From Oscarella lobularis (Eukaryota; Porifera; Homoscleromorpha; Homosclerophorida; Oscarellidae): 64,000 nt of DNA. Below the pieces are notes generated by a model, which worked only from the letters and a program-made list of their open reading frames with translations, searched no databases and was not told where the DNA came from. The stretch is from the NCBI RefSeq assembly GCF_947507565.1, contig NC_089183.1, positions 1,054,001 through 1,118,000 of the forward strand, read 5' to 3'. The position numbers and the translations under genes are program-made. Shown piece after piece: positions 51,340 through 64,000 of this stretch (positions within the stretch are counted from its first letter, which is position 1; each line of letters begins with the position of its first letter).

Positions 51340-53740
51340 CGACTTGGTTTATGTAGACTAGGATTCCCTTCCTTGACGTCTACGGCCATACCACGTTGAA
51401 AGCACCGGTTCTCGTCCGATCACCGAAGTTAAGCAACGTAGGGCCCGGATAGTACTTGGATGGGAGACCGCCTGGGAACACCGGGTGCTGTAGACTTTTT
51501 TTCTAAGATCTTATTTCTTCTTTCCGAAATTGAGTGTCGTTCGTTTGTCGTTGACACTGGCGGCACATTTATTGAGGCGGGACGAAATTGTATGGGCTAA
51601 ATGAACACGTGTAAAGCAGTTTTGCAGTTGGGAAGAGGAGCTTTGACTTTGGCGGTCATGGCCATAGATACTAGTATCTATGATTTGACCAACTCAGCTT
51701 AATTAATTAATTAAACGTGACATGTCGCTAATTTGCCTCAATCCTAACACTGTTGGAGACAACCTAAAATACTTTTATCAAAATTACAAAATCAGAAAAT
51801 AAAATATGCCGATTAGTAACGTTCCCCATAATACCACGAAAAAAGTAAACGTACATAAAATGAAAAAATCAAACGCTTTGGTTGTGAGACTTTACTAACA
51901 AATGCATTAGTAAGTGTAAAAGCACTAAAAATGATAGGTGCAAAAGTGTAAAAGAAGAGGTGTAAAAGTGTGAGGGGAGACGCTTATGTAAACTGATGCG
52001 AGGAAAGGGTCGTACTAAATAAAATACCTGAGTGGGCCCTCTGCACCTGAAAAGCCTATAAAAGCATGAAGAGTTATTCTTCGATCGTGCATACCAGTTT
52101 CTTAATTTTTACCTGGAAAGACTTCAGCAACTTGAGTGGTGTACCCTTCTTCCATCATCGCTTTGATCAGATGTCTTCGGATGGCGCAGTTGCCATGACG
52201 ATCACTCCACTCATCTAGCATCGTCAAGGCGCGATCGCGGTTGTCTCCCTTGCTACTTTCTATCTCGTTTAAAATGTCATTCTGAAAGCCTAACGCTCTT
52301 CCTATGTGACGCCACACAGCTTGAATTAGTTTTGAAACTTTCATCCTTTCCCCGTCAGTGACAGGTGCGTCGAGATGCAACTCTAAGTAAAAAAATATTT
52401 ACAACTTGATCGTAGCCTATAGACAATCGCGGCGACTTACGTGATGCGGACGAAGTGTACAAACTGTCGGCTAAAAGCCGGCTAAGTCGTCCTGCAAGTG
52501 AAAGAGAACGTGAAAAAGAAGACAGTGCAACGGTTTATAGATCTCTCTTACTTGTCGCGATGGTAGAGGGGGCATTAGCTTCAAGGAAAGCCAAATCTTT
52601 CCTGGCGGCTTTTTCCTGAAAAGGAGATAATTACGAGATACATGTTCATCACTGGCTATCTTTGCATTTACTTCTTCCAAAGAAAACTCCAGGGAGCCAC
52701 AATCGTGAAGAATAACAAGCAGGTACAGCAAGCTCAACTCCCGAGCCGAGTCAACAAAACTCTTTATCGTAGCGTCCAGATTATTACTCCAAAGACTCAG
52801 AAATTGCTCAGCAGATTTGCACTGATATCTATCAACGGTCGAAAAGCCAGGCAAACGCCTAGCCAATGCTGATCTCCCTTCGGGATCCTTATCAAGACAT
52901 TCACAAAGAGCGTGGCGAGCTTCGTAAGGAACAAAAGCAAAATGATCGTCGGGAAGAGCTAGGAGGTCTTCCAAAGAGTCTTTCACTTCATTGCCGCTGC
53001 TGACTGTCGCGCTTGAGTACCGGGAAATCCTGGTGATCCTTTCAATAGTCTCTGATTTGTGAGCGCAAGGGAAGTCTTTGTGCTTCTTCATATCGGCGCA
53101 GCTTATGTAGAAAAGACTAAACCGAAAACTTTTCTCTTGAAGAACTCTCGTTCCTATTGCCATTAGATCCGACAGGTGTTTCTTGCACTGCCCTTGGGAA
53201 TGCGGAGGACCACGTACAATGAAATCAATCGCTTTTTCGACATCCCTAACTACAACCATTCCTTCAACCGAATAACGGTTGATTGTCTGTTCAATTGCAA
53301 GGCCACAATGCCAAACAATTATTTGCAATGTATGAAAACACGGAGCGTTCCGTGCGTTTAGCTGAATTAACGGCATAATTTCTGGAGGTATAACATCGGC
53401 TATTTCTTCGCTCATCAAGCGACGTCCGACGTAAACTGTCATTAGACGATTTTCACGCCACACGTGAGGCGGAAAGTCCTTTTGAATTAGAGCAGGAAAA
53501 AAGTAGCAACTGGCTTGTTCGTCAGCCGGATAGCATAATTCTAAGGAACAGAGAAGTTGGATCATGATGCGAGAAAGTTTCGTCGTTTCAGTCTTTTCAA
53601 AAAATTTTTGAATCGATTCTCTACTAGCTGTTCCAGTATCAAAATGAATTGGTGAATTGCTGGAAGATATAGAAAACAGCGAATTGATACCTCTTCGACA
53701 CAGCCACGGAAGATCTATAACGATGGTGTCGTCAATAACT
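51340..53740. repeat. Segmental duplication unit 2, diverged part
   Basis: Counterpart of 33601-36076, with the 5S gene, spacer and the last exons of the CARD gene. Relative to unit 1 it has, among other changes, a 20-base perfect palindrome at 51663-51682 that unit 1 lacks, and loses a few tens of bases of spacer. Confidence 0.8.
51378..51495 (+). rRNA. 5S ribosomal RNA (copy 2)
   Basis: 118 bases with the same complementary ends (GTCTACGGCC and GTGCTGTAGAC) and the same internal promoter blocks as the copy at 33641. A run of seven T at 51496-51502 follows as terminator. Both copies look functional. Confidence 0.96.
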
Positions 53741-56700
53741 AGAATCTGAAGATGCACTTATCTCAATGAATAATCAACCCCTTTATAATTACCTCTCCTG
53801 TCGCTTGCAAAAATGAGACAAGAAGATCTTGATCCCTCTCTGAAAGTCCAGCACAGACACTCTCCACGGCAAGCTTTTTAAACAGTTTAGCATCAATACA
53901 CCGAATAGGAGGGAAATCGCTCAGCTGCAAAAAAATACAATAATCCGCTGGCTTTTATGAATAGTGATTAGCTTGCCTCGTTACTATTAGGAACAATTCT
54001 TTTCAAGGCACGAAAAACGTTTTGACGTAAATTTTGAGTAAGGCGATACCTGGACGAGGCCGCCAAAACGAGATTGCCAAATTTGCGAAAAATTGTCGGT
54101 GATGCGCTGGCAGATTTTGGATTCCGCAGAATAGGAAGAAACGTCTGCTGAACTGTTTCGAATATAGCTGGGACGCTCTTTGCAGCCTACATGGAATGAT
54201 AGCATAAACCAAGAGAAGAAGACATCTGTTGTGATTACATTGAAGAGGTGATGGTGTGCTAGACGAAGACCGCTCAAATCCAAATCATCGATTGAGCCAG
54301 AGGAAAAGGCAAGAGTAATAACAAACCACTGATTAAATTCGGCACGAAGATATGTAACAAGACGTTTCTGCAATTCTCTCGAAAAATAGCTACCATATAC
54401 TACAATGCACGCTTTCTCAGGAAGACGAACGCAGCGTTTAACGAATGACAACAAATAGTGACTTAGCCTTCTATGCTCCTCTTCACTTTGAGTTAGATCA
54501 ACAACTAGAAGGAAGATTGTCGAAGATGAGGAAAAAAGTTGCTTGTGCATTTTGTGAAAGAACGGCTGCCCAGCGAAATCGACAACGACGATCTTATCTG
54601 CGTAGGAGGTCTCCACAGCGGTGATTTCAACACCGATCTTCTGAGACGCATAATTAGCATGCAGAGATTGTACCAGAGTAGTTCTTCGAGCTTCAGCCTT
54701 GCCAATAACACAAATCATAACTTGGTTCGACTTTACTGTGCCTTGTGCGTAACGCTCTCGATACTGGTATTGAGCCTTGCATACGTAAAAAGACACGCAG
54801 TATCGTCATTGAAAGAAACCCGCGCCAGCAAAGTATACTTACCCAAAAGCAAAGCAAAACCTCTTTGAGTTCTGTCGGACAAGGCAGTTCGTGTGAAAAA
54901 CGCCCATTCTAAAGAAACTATGAGTAGGTAGCAAAAAAGGCTCTATAGTCCTACTTCGTCACGAAGAGCGGCAAGACCAGGTGATTGAGAGAGGATCATC
55001 TTGACGATATTGAGAGCATCACTCGAGATTTCTCTCACCAAAGTATGTTGCCGTATAATGGTTTCTACAACTGGCTGGTAGCACTGTATATGTATGTCAA
55101 CGTAAGCTCTCTCTATACATCTCTCTCTAACTCTCTCGCTTCTTACATAGGAATCGAGCCTTATTGAAGAATTCATGAGCAGTGTGCCAATAGAATAATG
55201 ACTGTGAGAGCAAGCGCAAAGTAACGCGCTCTTCCCCAACTGAAAAAGGTAATAGAAGTACGAAACGCAGACCAGCACTTGAAATCAGAAAAACCTGGTT
55301 ACGAGAATTCGGGTTGCAACCATTTTCTAAAAGCAATTCCACCAAGTTCGACTGTCCTGAAGAACACGCTACAGGAAGCAAAGGATCGCAACCAATCTTG
55401 AAGAGAAGACAAAATACTGCAATTAAGAAACCTCTGAAACAGTTCATCAAAAACCTTGACTGAAAGGTTGACGTCTCCTCCGGCATTGATCAGTAATTTA
55501 GCAAGTTCAAAATGACCGCCACTACACGCTGACGCCAAAGGAGAGCGCCTAATCTAAAGTTTGCAATGCATTTATTCAAAAATAAGCTAACAGAAAATTT
55601 ACTTTGTTGGCTTGATTGACGTTGGCTCTCGAAGCAATCAGTAATCTTGCAATTTCTATGTTACCTTTCTCACAGGCTGCTAACAATGGAAATCTTCCGA
55701 ACTACAGTTATAACATAGAAACAAAAGTAATCTTGGAGAGGACGGAGAAACCTTATCTTCCTTATTAATATTCGCTCCGGAACTGATAAGCATTCTACCA
55801 ATTTCAAAATGGTTACTGTAACACGCTTGCTCAAGCGCAAAGCGTCCATTCTAAATAGAAAGTTTAACCAGTGACATAAAGCAACATTGCGTGAAGTACC
55901 TCGTCTGCCTCGTTTACATTGACTCCAGTGTCTATAAGTTTTTTCACAAAATCAGCCTTGCCACTACTGCAGGCGAACCCAAAGTGTCCTTTCTAAAGTT
56001 TAAAACGCATTTGTTAAGACAAACGCTAACGCAAGTTCTAAAGACAGGATCCCTCAACATACCATTTCAATCTTCCGAATCGTAGACGACAGGATGCCTT
56101 TTAGGGTTTCAATTTGCTGCTTAGTTTTCAGAGCGGTTCGAGACTAAGAAGTGGTAGACTATAAGCCGTAATAAAAGAACGCTAAGAATACCCTACATCC
56201 TTGTCGACCATTTCTTTTATACGAAAAAGTTTTCTCTAAAAATCAACGGCATACAGTACCAAAATCGTTTTGCAATATTATGCTCTTACTTCTGCGCTAC
56301 TTGGTTTGCATTGCACTTTCTCGGTCTCTAAAAAGCTACGTTAGCACACTTTGATAACCTTGGAGGCCACTGCACCTTCTAAAGTACTTTTCAACTTTTT
56401 CCTACGTAGCCCAGATTCAAGACATTCTTCAGCAATATCAAGAGAATAGTATGCTGACAAGAAACGACTCCGAAACGTCTCTGCGTGACGCTTCGCCGTT
56501 TCATTGCAAAAATGCTCGATAGAAGAAAACGCCTTTGTCACCGGCATCAATAATGGTGACTGTCTAAGGAGACGAGACACTTTCACTGGCTCAAGGATGC
56601 CGAACTGGATTTCAGCATATGGGTCAATTTGAATGAAGGTTATTAGACCACGAGGATTGTGAAGATCAGAAACAAACTTAATGAAGTCTATACCACTAAG

Positions 56701-57573
56701 GGTAAGAAGAACGTCACAGCTGCCACGAAGCCTTTCTATCCTTTTACAGCCCAGCAGGCTAGGAAATGCTCTAAGTAGACGCTCTTTCTGAAGCAGAAAG
56801 CGCTCCTCGTTGATATTAGGTAGAAAAATTCTAAGAACACATTGAAGTGGAATTTTGATGGTGAGATCAGCTTTTCCCACTTGACGTGTCAATGGCACGC
56901 TTAACGGCAGGCCATCAATAAACCGAAACTTAACGTCAACTCGCATTATCCCCTTCTTTACGACATTGCGAATTACGCTCTCAACACCGTTGCGATAGGG
57001 CTCAAAATCTTCTTTCAAGGCCTTGTCAATATGGACAAGGATCTCTTCAAGGGAAGATAAGCCGGTGTCTATTAAAACTCCAGAATCTGGGGTAGAGTTC
57101 TCCGAAGAAGATTCGCCCATTGAACTCCAAGGAAGAACTTGATCAACATTCGACTTCTTCAGTCTAGTACTTCTGCTGGCACCTTCACGAAAAGAGGCTT
57201 TTTGATGGGTCGCAACGAGTGATGTTGATTCCCTTGAGCTATCTGAATCTTGCTCTGTAACGTGGCCGCCTGTCGAGGAGGTCAGAAGACTCAAAAGCTG
57301 ATCTCCTCCACGAAATTCCTTAAGCGTGGAGCAAAAGACGTCGAATGAAGGTAGAGGAGACTGCATAAGCGTCATCAATAGATGACGAGCACTCTTGCTT
57401 TTATCAATGCCAGCGGAACCCAGGCTGTCAATCATCTCCACATACCTACTCGGAGTGAGGAGTTCCTTTGTAAGCATCGAGTCCATCAGATTTTCTGAAA
57501 TGATGCATGCGAGTGCGGACACGGCTTCGGAAAACACGGGGATGAGACATGTCGACCATTTCGGATCGCTCAT
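52102..57573 (-). CDS. CARD-ankyrin-ROC-COR-Death domain protein (copy E')
   Basis: Second copy of the gene at 34418-39909. From its ATG at 57573 down to 53741 it is the same base for base as far as I can see: CARD, middle domain, six ankyrin-like repeats, helical linker, degenerate ROC (GKAEARRTT, DFAGQ) and the first COR exons. The main COR exon and the Death-domain exon (53740-52102) have diverged by several percent, with replacements such as VSSGNEVKDS for VGDNEVKDS. The frame stays open on both sides of the switch, and the Death domain (WRHIGRALGFQNDILNEIES) is conserved. If the assembly is right, the two proteins share everything up to the ROC domain and differ in COR and the approach to the Death domain. 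Confidence 0.75.
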
Positions 57574-58871
57574 TTCGACTCTACAACTATATCTGGAGAG
57601 GACAGGCGATGACGAAGAGGAAGACAATTGCAGTACCAAAAACTTGAATCAGCAACTGGCTGAGAACTGCCGAAAGACACGTTGACGTTCTTCTAGAGGG
57701 TCGACGGTGAAGAGAGTTTTGCGACTCTGTGACCCGGACTACGCGGCTGACCCGGATTCACAGATTCGTTGTCTCCTGCGGCATTGTCCTCTACTCTTGT
57801 TTCATTTTAGGCAGTCGTTGAAGTGCCAATGAGTTGGATGGATTTTTTTCTGGGCGTTGGAGAGAAAAGCTTTTCTTTGGGGATTGACTGGTTCACGCTG
57901 AATCGACGACGATGCATGAACAGAACGTGATGCCTTCGCGGAAAGGATTTCCTGCTTTGTCTGTTGATCCTGAGCGGCTATGATTTCTCTCTAACGACGG
58001 CTGAAGCCATTATATTTTCCTCCATTTTTTTCTGCCATGCTTATAGGTTTAGACGGTGTACCATCATCGAGTCACATGAATATAACGTGTGTCTTAGCTA
58101 ATTAAACTCCAGCGAGTCAAGTCAAATGTAAAGTCCGAAAAGGCTGAAGTTTTAGTCATATGTTCAGTCACGGTCAACAATGAAAATTCACTTTGTCTCG
58201 CCGGTGACGGCTTCATGCAGTCGAATGTGAGCTAATTGTTCAGGTCCGCTGTTGCATTACCAAAGAACCGTTGGAAAGTTCTCCATGGGCAATTCTGATT
58301 CTAGCGTCCACCGTAAGTTTGATTTGTATTGTCGATAAGATCGCCTTATCGTTTCGTACGTGTAGCTTTGACCAGGGCTGTACTCGACGGAGACCTTGCT
58401 CGCCTTCAAAAATTAATGAGCAAAACCGAAAACTGGGCGAACGTGAAAGACAGGGTAATAAAAACACTTGCGTGTGGGTGAAGTGGCAAGCAAAAGTAGA
58501 TTCTTTTTATACGAATTTCCTGTGCCTTTATCGAAATTACAAAATCGTGTGATTTAGAAAATAAAATACACGTGTCGCCTGTTAGACTTTGGACACCTCT
58601 ACTAGTACGTACGTTGCGTGACTTGCGGAAAAATGTGTTCTGATTTGACTTATAGCAGCATTCAAAAAAGTATAATCTACCTTCAATCGGCAGAGGCTTT
58701 ATGTTACATACACGTGAGTCATGTATGTTGCAGCTGAGAAGGTATGAACGAATGAAAGTTTACTTAGAAGCAAAGGTTTTTGGAAGTTTTAGCGTGTTTC
58801 CTGTACTTGCTATTTTTCTTATGTGTACGTGCGAGGAAGTATAGATAACGTGTTCATATTATGTTATGTTT

Positions 58872-59284
58872 AGTTTTGGCACTTTTGGTCATCAACCTTC
58901 AGCTTGCAACTTTTCCGACGAGAAGAACTGTTCGTCAATCGCCAGTTGCTCTATGGAGTGGCTTTTGGCATCAGAATGGTGAATGCATTTGCCAAATCGA
59001 AGTGCGTAACAAAAGTAAACGACTGCAGCAACAGCTCTGACGGGCAGGAATGCTTGCTTCTATATCCTTAATTAATTTAACGCGTTTCCGTGCAACAACG
59101 ACAACTGCATCTTGTGGCCACAACAGCGCCCAGTGAATTAGCTCTGTGACGGAGATAACTAACGACAGTGACGATTATTCAGACGGTAGCTACAGCCAGT
59201 TTCGGTGCGACAACGAAAAATGTAGTCCTAAAAGCCATGCCGTTGCGACGGTGATATCTCTGGCGGGTGAAACCTGTCAAAGGG
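58872..59284 (+). pseudogene. Decayed LDLa ectodomain exon (second copy)
   Basis: Identical counterpart of 41208-41620, with the same FSDEKNCSS and FRCDNEKCSPKSH fragments in shifted frames. Because even this dead sequence shows no difference, selection cannot explain the identity of the two units. Confidence 0.6.
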
Positions 59285-60043
59285 TTGAGAGTCGTTTCGT
59301 AGGGTTAGGGTCGTTAGGTTGGGTTGGGGCTGTTAGGTCGGGTTGGAAGTCGTTCGGTTAATTGGCTTGGAGTCTCTATAGTTGCGATCGACATTCCACA
59401 AGCTATATAGCGTGCGTTCGAGTTGCTTTCATATAGCATCTTATATACCATCTTTCTCTGTCTCTTCGGTTCCGTCTTGCCGTACTTTCTTGTTGCGTCT
59501 CCTCGCGTTGTCACTCGCAATGAAGCATGCAGGTACAACAGTGCATGGGGCGATTCCCTTCAGTGGGGTAGTGAACAATTGTTGGAACAGCATGTCTAAC
59601 TTGGAACGCCTGTATCTCCGCTTCTAGTCTGCCTATTGTAATACGGTATTAGTTCAGGCCTTACTTGTAAAAATGGTGCCAACTGCGTCGCTGTACGTTG
59701 TTCCGTTTCTTGGCATTGAAGCTCCAAACATGACTAGTTACAGTACCGTTCTTGGAATAAACGAGTCATTTGGGGAACGCTATACTTTTGTGTTTTCCTA
59801 CAAAGATCTATATATCATTCATAAGCTCAGCTTGTGCCTGATTGTATTGACGTTATGAACGTCCTTATACTACAGCCACTAAATTTAGATGCACCTGTCA
59901 ACGTGAGAGTATAATTTGGTAATTGACTTAAAGACAATATCTCCACACTTCTAGTAAAAGCTGCGGTAGTTTTTATTTCATGTGGAGTCTCTGGCAGTGT
60001 CCCGAATCCTGACAACTTTCACAACTTAATTAATCTTTTGTAG

Positions 60044-62698
60044 GTCTTAACTTGCTCGCTATCTCTCTGCTAATGGGAACGATGCGACTTGTAGCCGGAG
60101 AACGAAGTCTATCTACATGCATTCGTCGCGGCGATTTTCAATGTCTGAATGAACAGTGCATTTCTCGACGTCGCCATTGTGACGGAAACTTTGACTGCGA
60201 CGATGGCTCAGACGAAAATATCGGATGCAAACGAAGGATAAAACGTTCCCGCTGCCCTTCAGACCCATACCAGTGCGCAAATGGAGAGTGCATTCCATCA
60301 ATGTACAAGTGCGACGGTGACAACGACTGTGGAGATTTATCAGACGAACAAAACTGTTCTAGCTACTGCCGCCAAGATCCGTCACGGTACTGGTGCAACA
60401 AGGACAACCGTTGTATTCATGAACGTTTACGCTGCAACGGTAGAAACGACTGTAATGATTTTTCAGATGAACAGAACTGCTCTACCTTCTGCCGCCAAAA
60501 TCCGTCGTCGCGGTTTCTGTGCAAGGACAACGATCTGTGCATTTATCGCGTTTATCGCTGTGACGGTAACAACGACTGTGGCGATTCATCAGATGAGCAA
60601 AACTGTTCTAGCTACTGCCGTCAAGATCCATCAGTGTTTCAGTGCAAAAATCGCGCTGACTCTTGTATTCTTAAAATGTATCTCTGTGACGGTGACATCG
60701 ACTGTGACGATGCATCTGATGAGCAAAACTGTTCTAGCTACTGCCGCCAAGATCTATCACGATTTTGGTGCAACAAGTACGGCTCTTGTATTCCTGAAAT
60801 ATATCGCTGTGACGGTGAAAACGACTGTGGCGATTTATCAGATGAACTATGTTGTAATGGGAGCAATAGCAGTCCGATTTGGCATTGCGACGACGGAAGT
60901 TGTATTCATCAACGGTACCGTTGCGACGGTGGTTACGACTGCCGGGACTATTCCGACGAGAACAACTGCGGTAATACAATTAATTAATAATGCACATTAC
61001 TGTAGTTCGCGCTCCTTGTGATCAGATTAGCACAAAGCTTCTATGGCTGAATGGGCTCGCGGAAGCATGATTTAGCAAACGTAAAGTATGGTTCTAAAGT
61101 AGTCAAAGTTAGGATGTACTGTGCTCAGACTAACACAGATAGTAATGAAACTATATTTAGTACAATCTGAAAAACTGCGAGAGTATTATATAACCCTAAA
61201 CCTTATAAATTGAAAATGGAAGATAATCTGCGGATTTTTCATTTTAGGAAATGCAAATATTGTAATTATTGCCGTTCCAACAACTCTCTGTGCAATGATG
61301 GCTATGATACTTACTCCTCCAATTGTAATTTTCTGCAAAAAACGTTTCGCCTGCGAATGCACCTGGCAACGTCATACAACCGAAGATCAAATGTCTGTCG
61401 CACAAAGTGCCGTTGAAATGCAAAGTTACGCGTCAAATGAACTTCAGGATTCTGACATCGCTGCGGAAATAGGCGACTTGAGCATTTGCCCTACACGTTT
61501 AAAAGTAGTGAAAGACATTGGAGAAGGTTGACTGCATGTGAATGAATGGTTCATTTGAGAGATGTTGTTGTGTAGGTAATTTTGGAAGAGTCTACAAATG
61601 TCTGTTGGACGGAAGTACTGTTGCCGCAAAATCAGCTAAATCAGGTCCTAGATTCATAGTATGAATACACACATGCAAGTATTGAACGATGTAGGACTAA
61701 ATGCGCGCGACTTCGTTTTGGAAGCCCTTAGAATGAAAAGCCTTGATCATAAAAATGTTCTGACGTTGATCGGAATTTGCTGTTCACCCAATCCTGAATA
61801 TGAGCAATACTACAGACCTATGATAGTGTTTCCGTACATGGTTCTACGAGACTTGCGAACATATTTGCGCAAGCAACGATCAGTATACAGTCTCAGTTCT
61901 TCAGTGGAGAATGAAGGCGGAGACATGACTATGTCCCGTGATGTAACTTTTGTTGTTTTATACCATTTCATTAATTAAGCTATCGCTTCTAGCTTTTCAG
62001 ACTCATTCAGTTTGGATATCAAATTGCAAAAGGAATGGAATATTTGACAGGGAAAAGGATACTACATCGAGATTTGGCAGCGCGAAATTGCATGTATGGA
62101 TCAACGTTTTCATTAATTAATGAGTCACAGAGTGAATGGCTTTAGGGTAAACTGGGATCTTACTATCAAAATCTCCGATTTCGGATTAGCCCGAGCACTA
62201 ACGGAAGACAAAGACTATTACCGGATTACACAAGGCAAAGTGGGACTTCCGATTCGATGGGTCGCTCTAGAAGGTTTCACAAAAGGAATATTTACAACAA
62301 AAAGTGACATAGTAAGTCAGTTAGAGTGCAAACTGGACCTACTGTAATAGTAAGTTCGTGTCTATTCAGTGGTCCTATGGCATTACATTGTGGGAAGTGA
62401 TGACAATGGGGATGACTCCATATCCCGGTGTTGGCGTCGGTAACCTTGTTCCCCTTCTTCAAGAGGGAATGAGACTCAGCCAACCAAGGCATTGCCCTAA
62501 TCGAATGTACGCTGCTAACGATCATTGATATCACACTGTTGCTTCAAACATTTTTTCTTTGTTTTCTTATTTAGATTCAAGCTAATGGCTGACTGTTGGT
62601 CGGAAAACCCGGAAAAACGACCGTCGTTTCAGCTTTTGGTCAACGACGTCAGTGAGTTCATGTTGGTAACAAAAGCAGCAGAATACACAAGTGTTTAG
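60044..62698 (+). CDS. Receptor tyrosine kinase with 7 LDLa repeats (copy G')
   Basis: Counterpart of 42380-45034 at the constant offset, with all eight recognised exons, the seven LDLa modules, the membrane span and an intact kinase domain ([25 protein letters not shown]). I found no base difference from the first copy in exons or introns, so the two would make the same protein. In unit 1 a further, damaged kinase (46901-50156) follows; whether unit 2 also has one lies beyond the window. Confidence 0.8.
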
Positions 62699-63301
62699 CA
62701 GCCTACAGTGACTTTAGAACTCTCTTACGTTCAAATTAATTTGGGATGCTCTCTGATGTTTAGTTATGGGTTTCGTTTTTTTTGGCATCTTGGTCATAGA
62801 CTAGAAACCTTGTGCTGCTGAAAATTGAACAAAATAGCCTTACAGTACACATGAATGGCTTCAGACGATTGGCCTTGACGATGGTCCAGCGAATTAATTA
62901 GCCGCACTAGACACATATGCATATGATGCAGCTAGACGCCCGATTAACGAACAAAGCTGGAGTTGTAAAGGAAAGGAAAGCTCAGTAGTGATTGCGTTTC
63001 CTTGATGCACGACCCTTGGTCAAAAGGGCAAAGGGGCCCCCAAGTGGGGGCCCCGATGTCAAAGCGCCGTCGACTTACGGCTTTCTTTGACAAAAAATGC
63101 TGTCTTGCAATTGAGGAGAAGAGAAGAGAGACGTCCAAGCTTCAGCTTCGCTATAGAGAACGCGTTGAGTTCGAGAAAAGGAGCGAAATTGTGCCTGTTG
63201 TCGAAAACGATCGAAAGATCGAGAGTGATGATCTGGGGTCCATGATCTGTTTTCGAACTTCTTCTACGGATCGGAAAGAGCACTGCCCGACGAAGCATTT
63301 G

Positions 63302-63817
63302 CATACCTGCCAACCTTTGAACAAGCCAAAAGCGGGAGATTTTTGAGTGCCACGCCCCGAAAAAATTTCTGGTGTGACCAGTCCAAGCTTTTAAAACAAT
63401 AAATTAAATATTACATCTAATGATCCGGCTAAGTTATAGAAATGAAAGCTAAAGATTGTCCCTGCGTGTGAGTCTCGACGCCCCGCAGTCTGCTCCTCTC
63501 CGGTATTGCTTGCAGTACTACTCATATCGGGGTCACGGTACGCTTTCAGTGCCGTAGGAAGATATTTTAGAGAGAGGAGGCTGCGCGCGCAAAAAATTTT
63601 CGAGACCACGCCCACATAACGCATTTTTGAGGTTGATTTTTGCTACTTTAGAGTGCTTACTAAATAACTGGATAACCGAATATTTCGCGAATGAACCAAA
63701 TCTAGGAAAATCCCCAAAGCGGGAGAAAAACTGCTTTTTTTGGAAAGCGGGCGGGAGGCCAATTTTTGCCTCAAAAGCGGGAGTTCTCCCGCTAAAGCGG
63801 GAGAGTTGGCAGCTATG
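63302..63817. mobile_element. Short non-autonomous DNA transposon, second copy
   Basis: Same element, ends and CATTTG target duplication as at 45638-46153, at the offset of the segmental duplication. It was copied by that duplication, not by a second insertion. Confidence 0.75.
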
Positions 63818-64000
63818 CATTTGGTCGAAAAAGAGCGCTGTGACGATGCCTGCAACGTACCGATGCTAGCGTGCGTTGCGTTTCATGCAGAACGCCTTCA
63901 GAGAAATCCGAGCGTCCGCGTCTTCTTTTTCGTCTCGCTGCATCGTCACATTATGGTCTAACTCGTCATGAAGCTCGCAGGCAAGGCAGGTGAACCGCTA

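Larger units (their letters stand above)
53741..64000. repeat. Segmental duplication unit 2, apparently identical part
   Basis: Matches 36077-46336 at a constant offset of 17,664. It contains the 5' three quarters of the CARD gene, the decayed LDLa exon, the 7-repeat kinase gene, the transposon and flanks. The window ends inside it. Confidence 0.9.

Noticed and set aside
1-64000. Virus-derived or LTR-type elements
   Set aside because: I saw no reverse transcriptase, integrase, capsid-like or long terminal repeat pattern anywhere in the window.

Overview
The window looks like nuclear DNA of a marine invertebrate with a compact genome. The genes have many exons and introns of about 48-60 bases. 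The families are metazoan: receptor tyrosine kinases with LDLa ectodomains, Frizzled-type receptors, and CARD/Death-domain proteins. Two polymerase III 5S rRNA genes are present. This mixture, the short introns and the mid-40s GC suggest a sponge, perhaps a homoscleromorph; that placement is a guess and nothing here is diagnostic.

Layout. 1-7.1 kb: a decayed Frizzled-like 3' end, a small type I membrane protein gene, and an LDLa receptor tyrosine kinase gene with 30 LDLa repeats. 8.0-14.3 kb: two tandem Frizzled/Smoothened-like receptor genes plus 5' remnants of further copies. 14.3-17.5 kb: mostly non-coding, with a GC-rich island and a dispersed repeat. 17.5-29.6 kb: a large CARD-ankyrin-ROC-COR-Death gene, a three-EGF secreted protein gene, then a second, truncated CARD gene and a second EGF gene made by a roughly 3.8 kb tandem duplication. 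29.9-33.0 kb: intronless RIOK3 and a three-exon SASA-family carbohydrate esterase. 33.3-64 kb: a tandem segmental duplication with a period near 17.7 kb. Each unit starts with a 5S gene, then a minus-strand CARD-ankyrin-ROC-COR-Death gene, then plus-strand LDLa-kinase genes. The two units differ by several percent up to position 36,076/53,740. From there to the window edge I found no difference (36,077-46,336 versus 53,741-64,000).

How the genes may work together. The window concentrates cell-surface receptors (LDLa kinases, Frizzled-like receptors, small EGF proteins) beside cytosolic proteins carrying both a CARD and a Death domain around a DAPK1-like ankyrin-ROC-COR core. In DAPK1 the same core follows a protein kinase; here a CARD and an undescribed middle domain take that place. 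A receptor/innate-immune or cell-death locus under birth-and-death evolution is a reasonable inference: nearly every family has at least one damaged copy. The CARD-ankyrin-ROC-COR-Death family is the best candidate for a poorly described system. Its members have lost different GTPase motifs.

No tRNA gene, CRISPR array or virus-derived element was recognised. One short inverted-repeat DNA transposon with a target-site duplication is clear. Exon borders come from GT/AG signals, phase and paralogue comparison read by eye.
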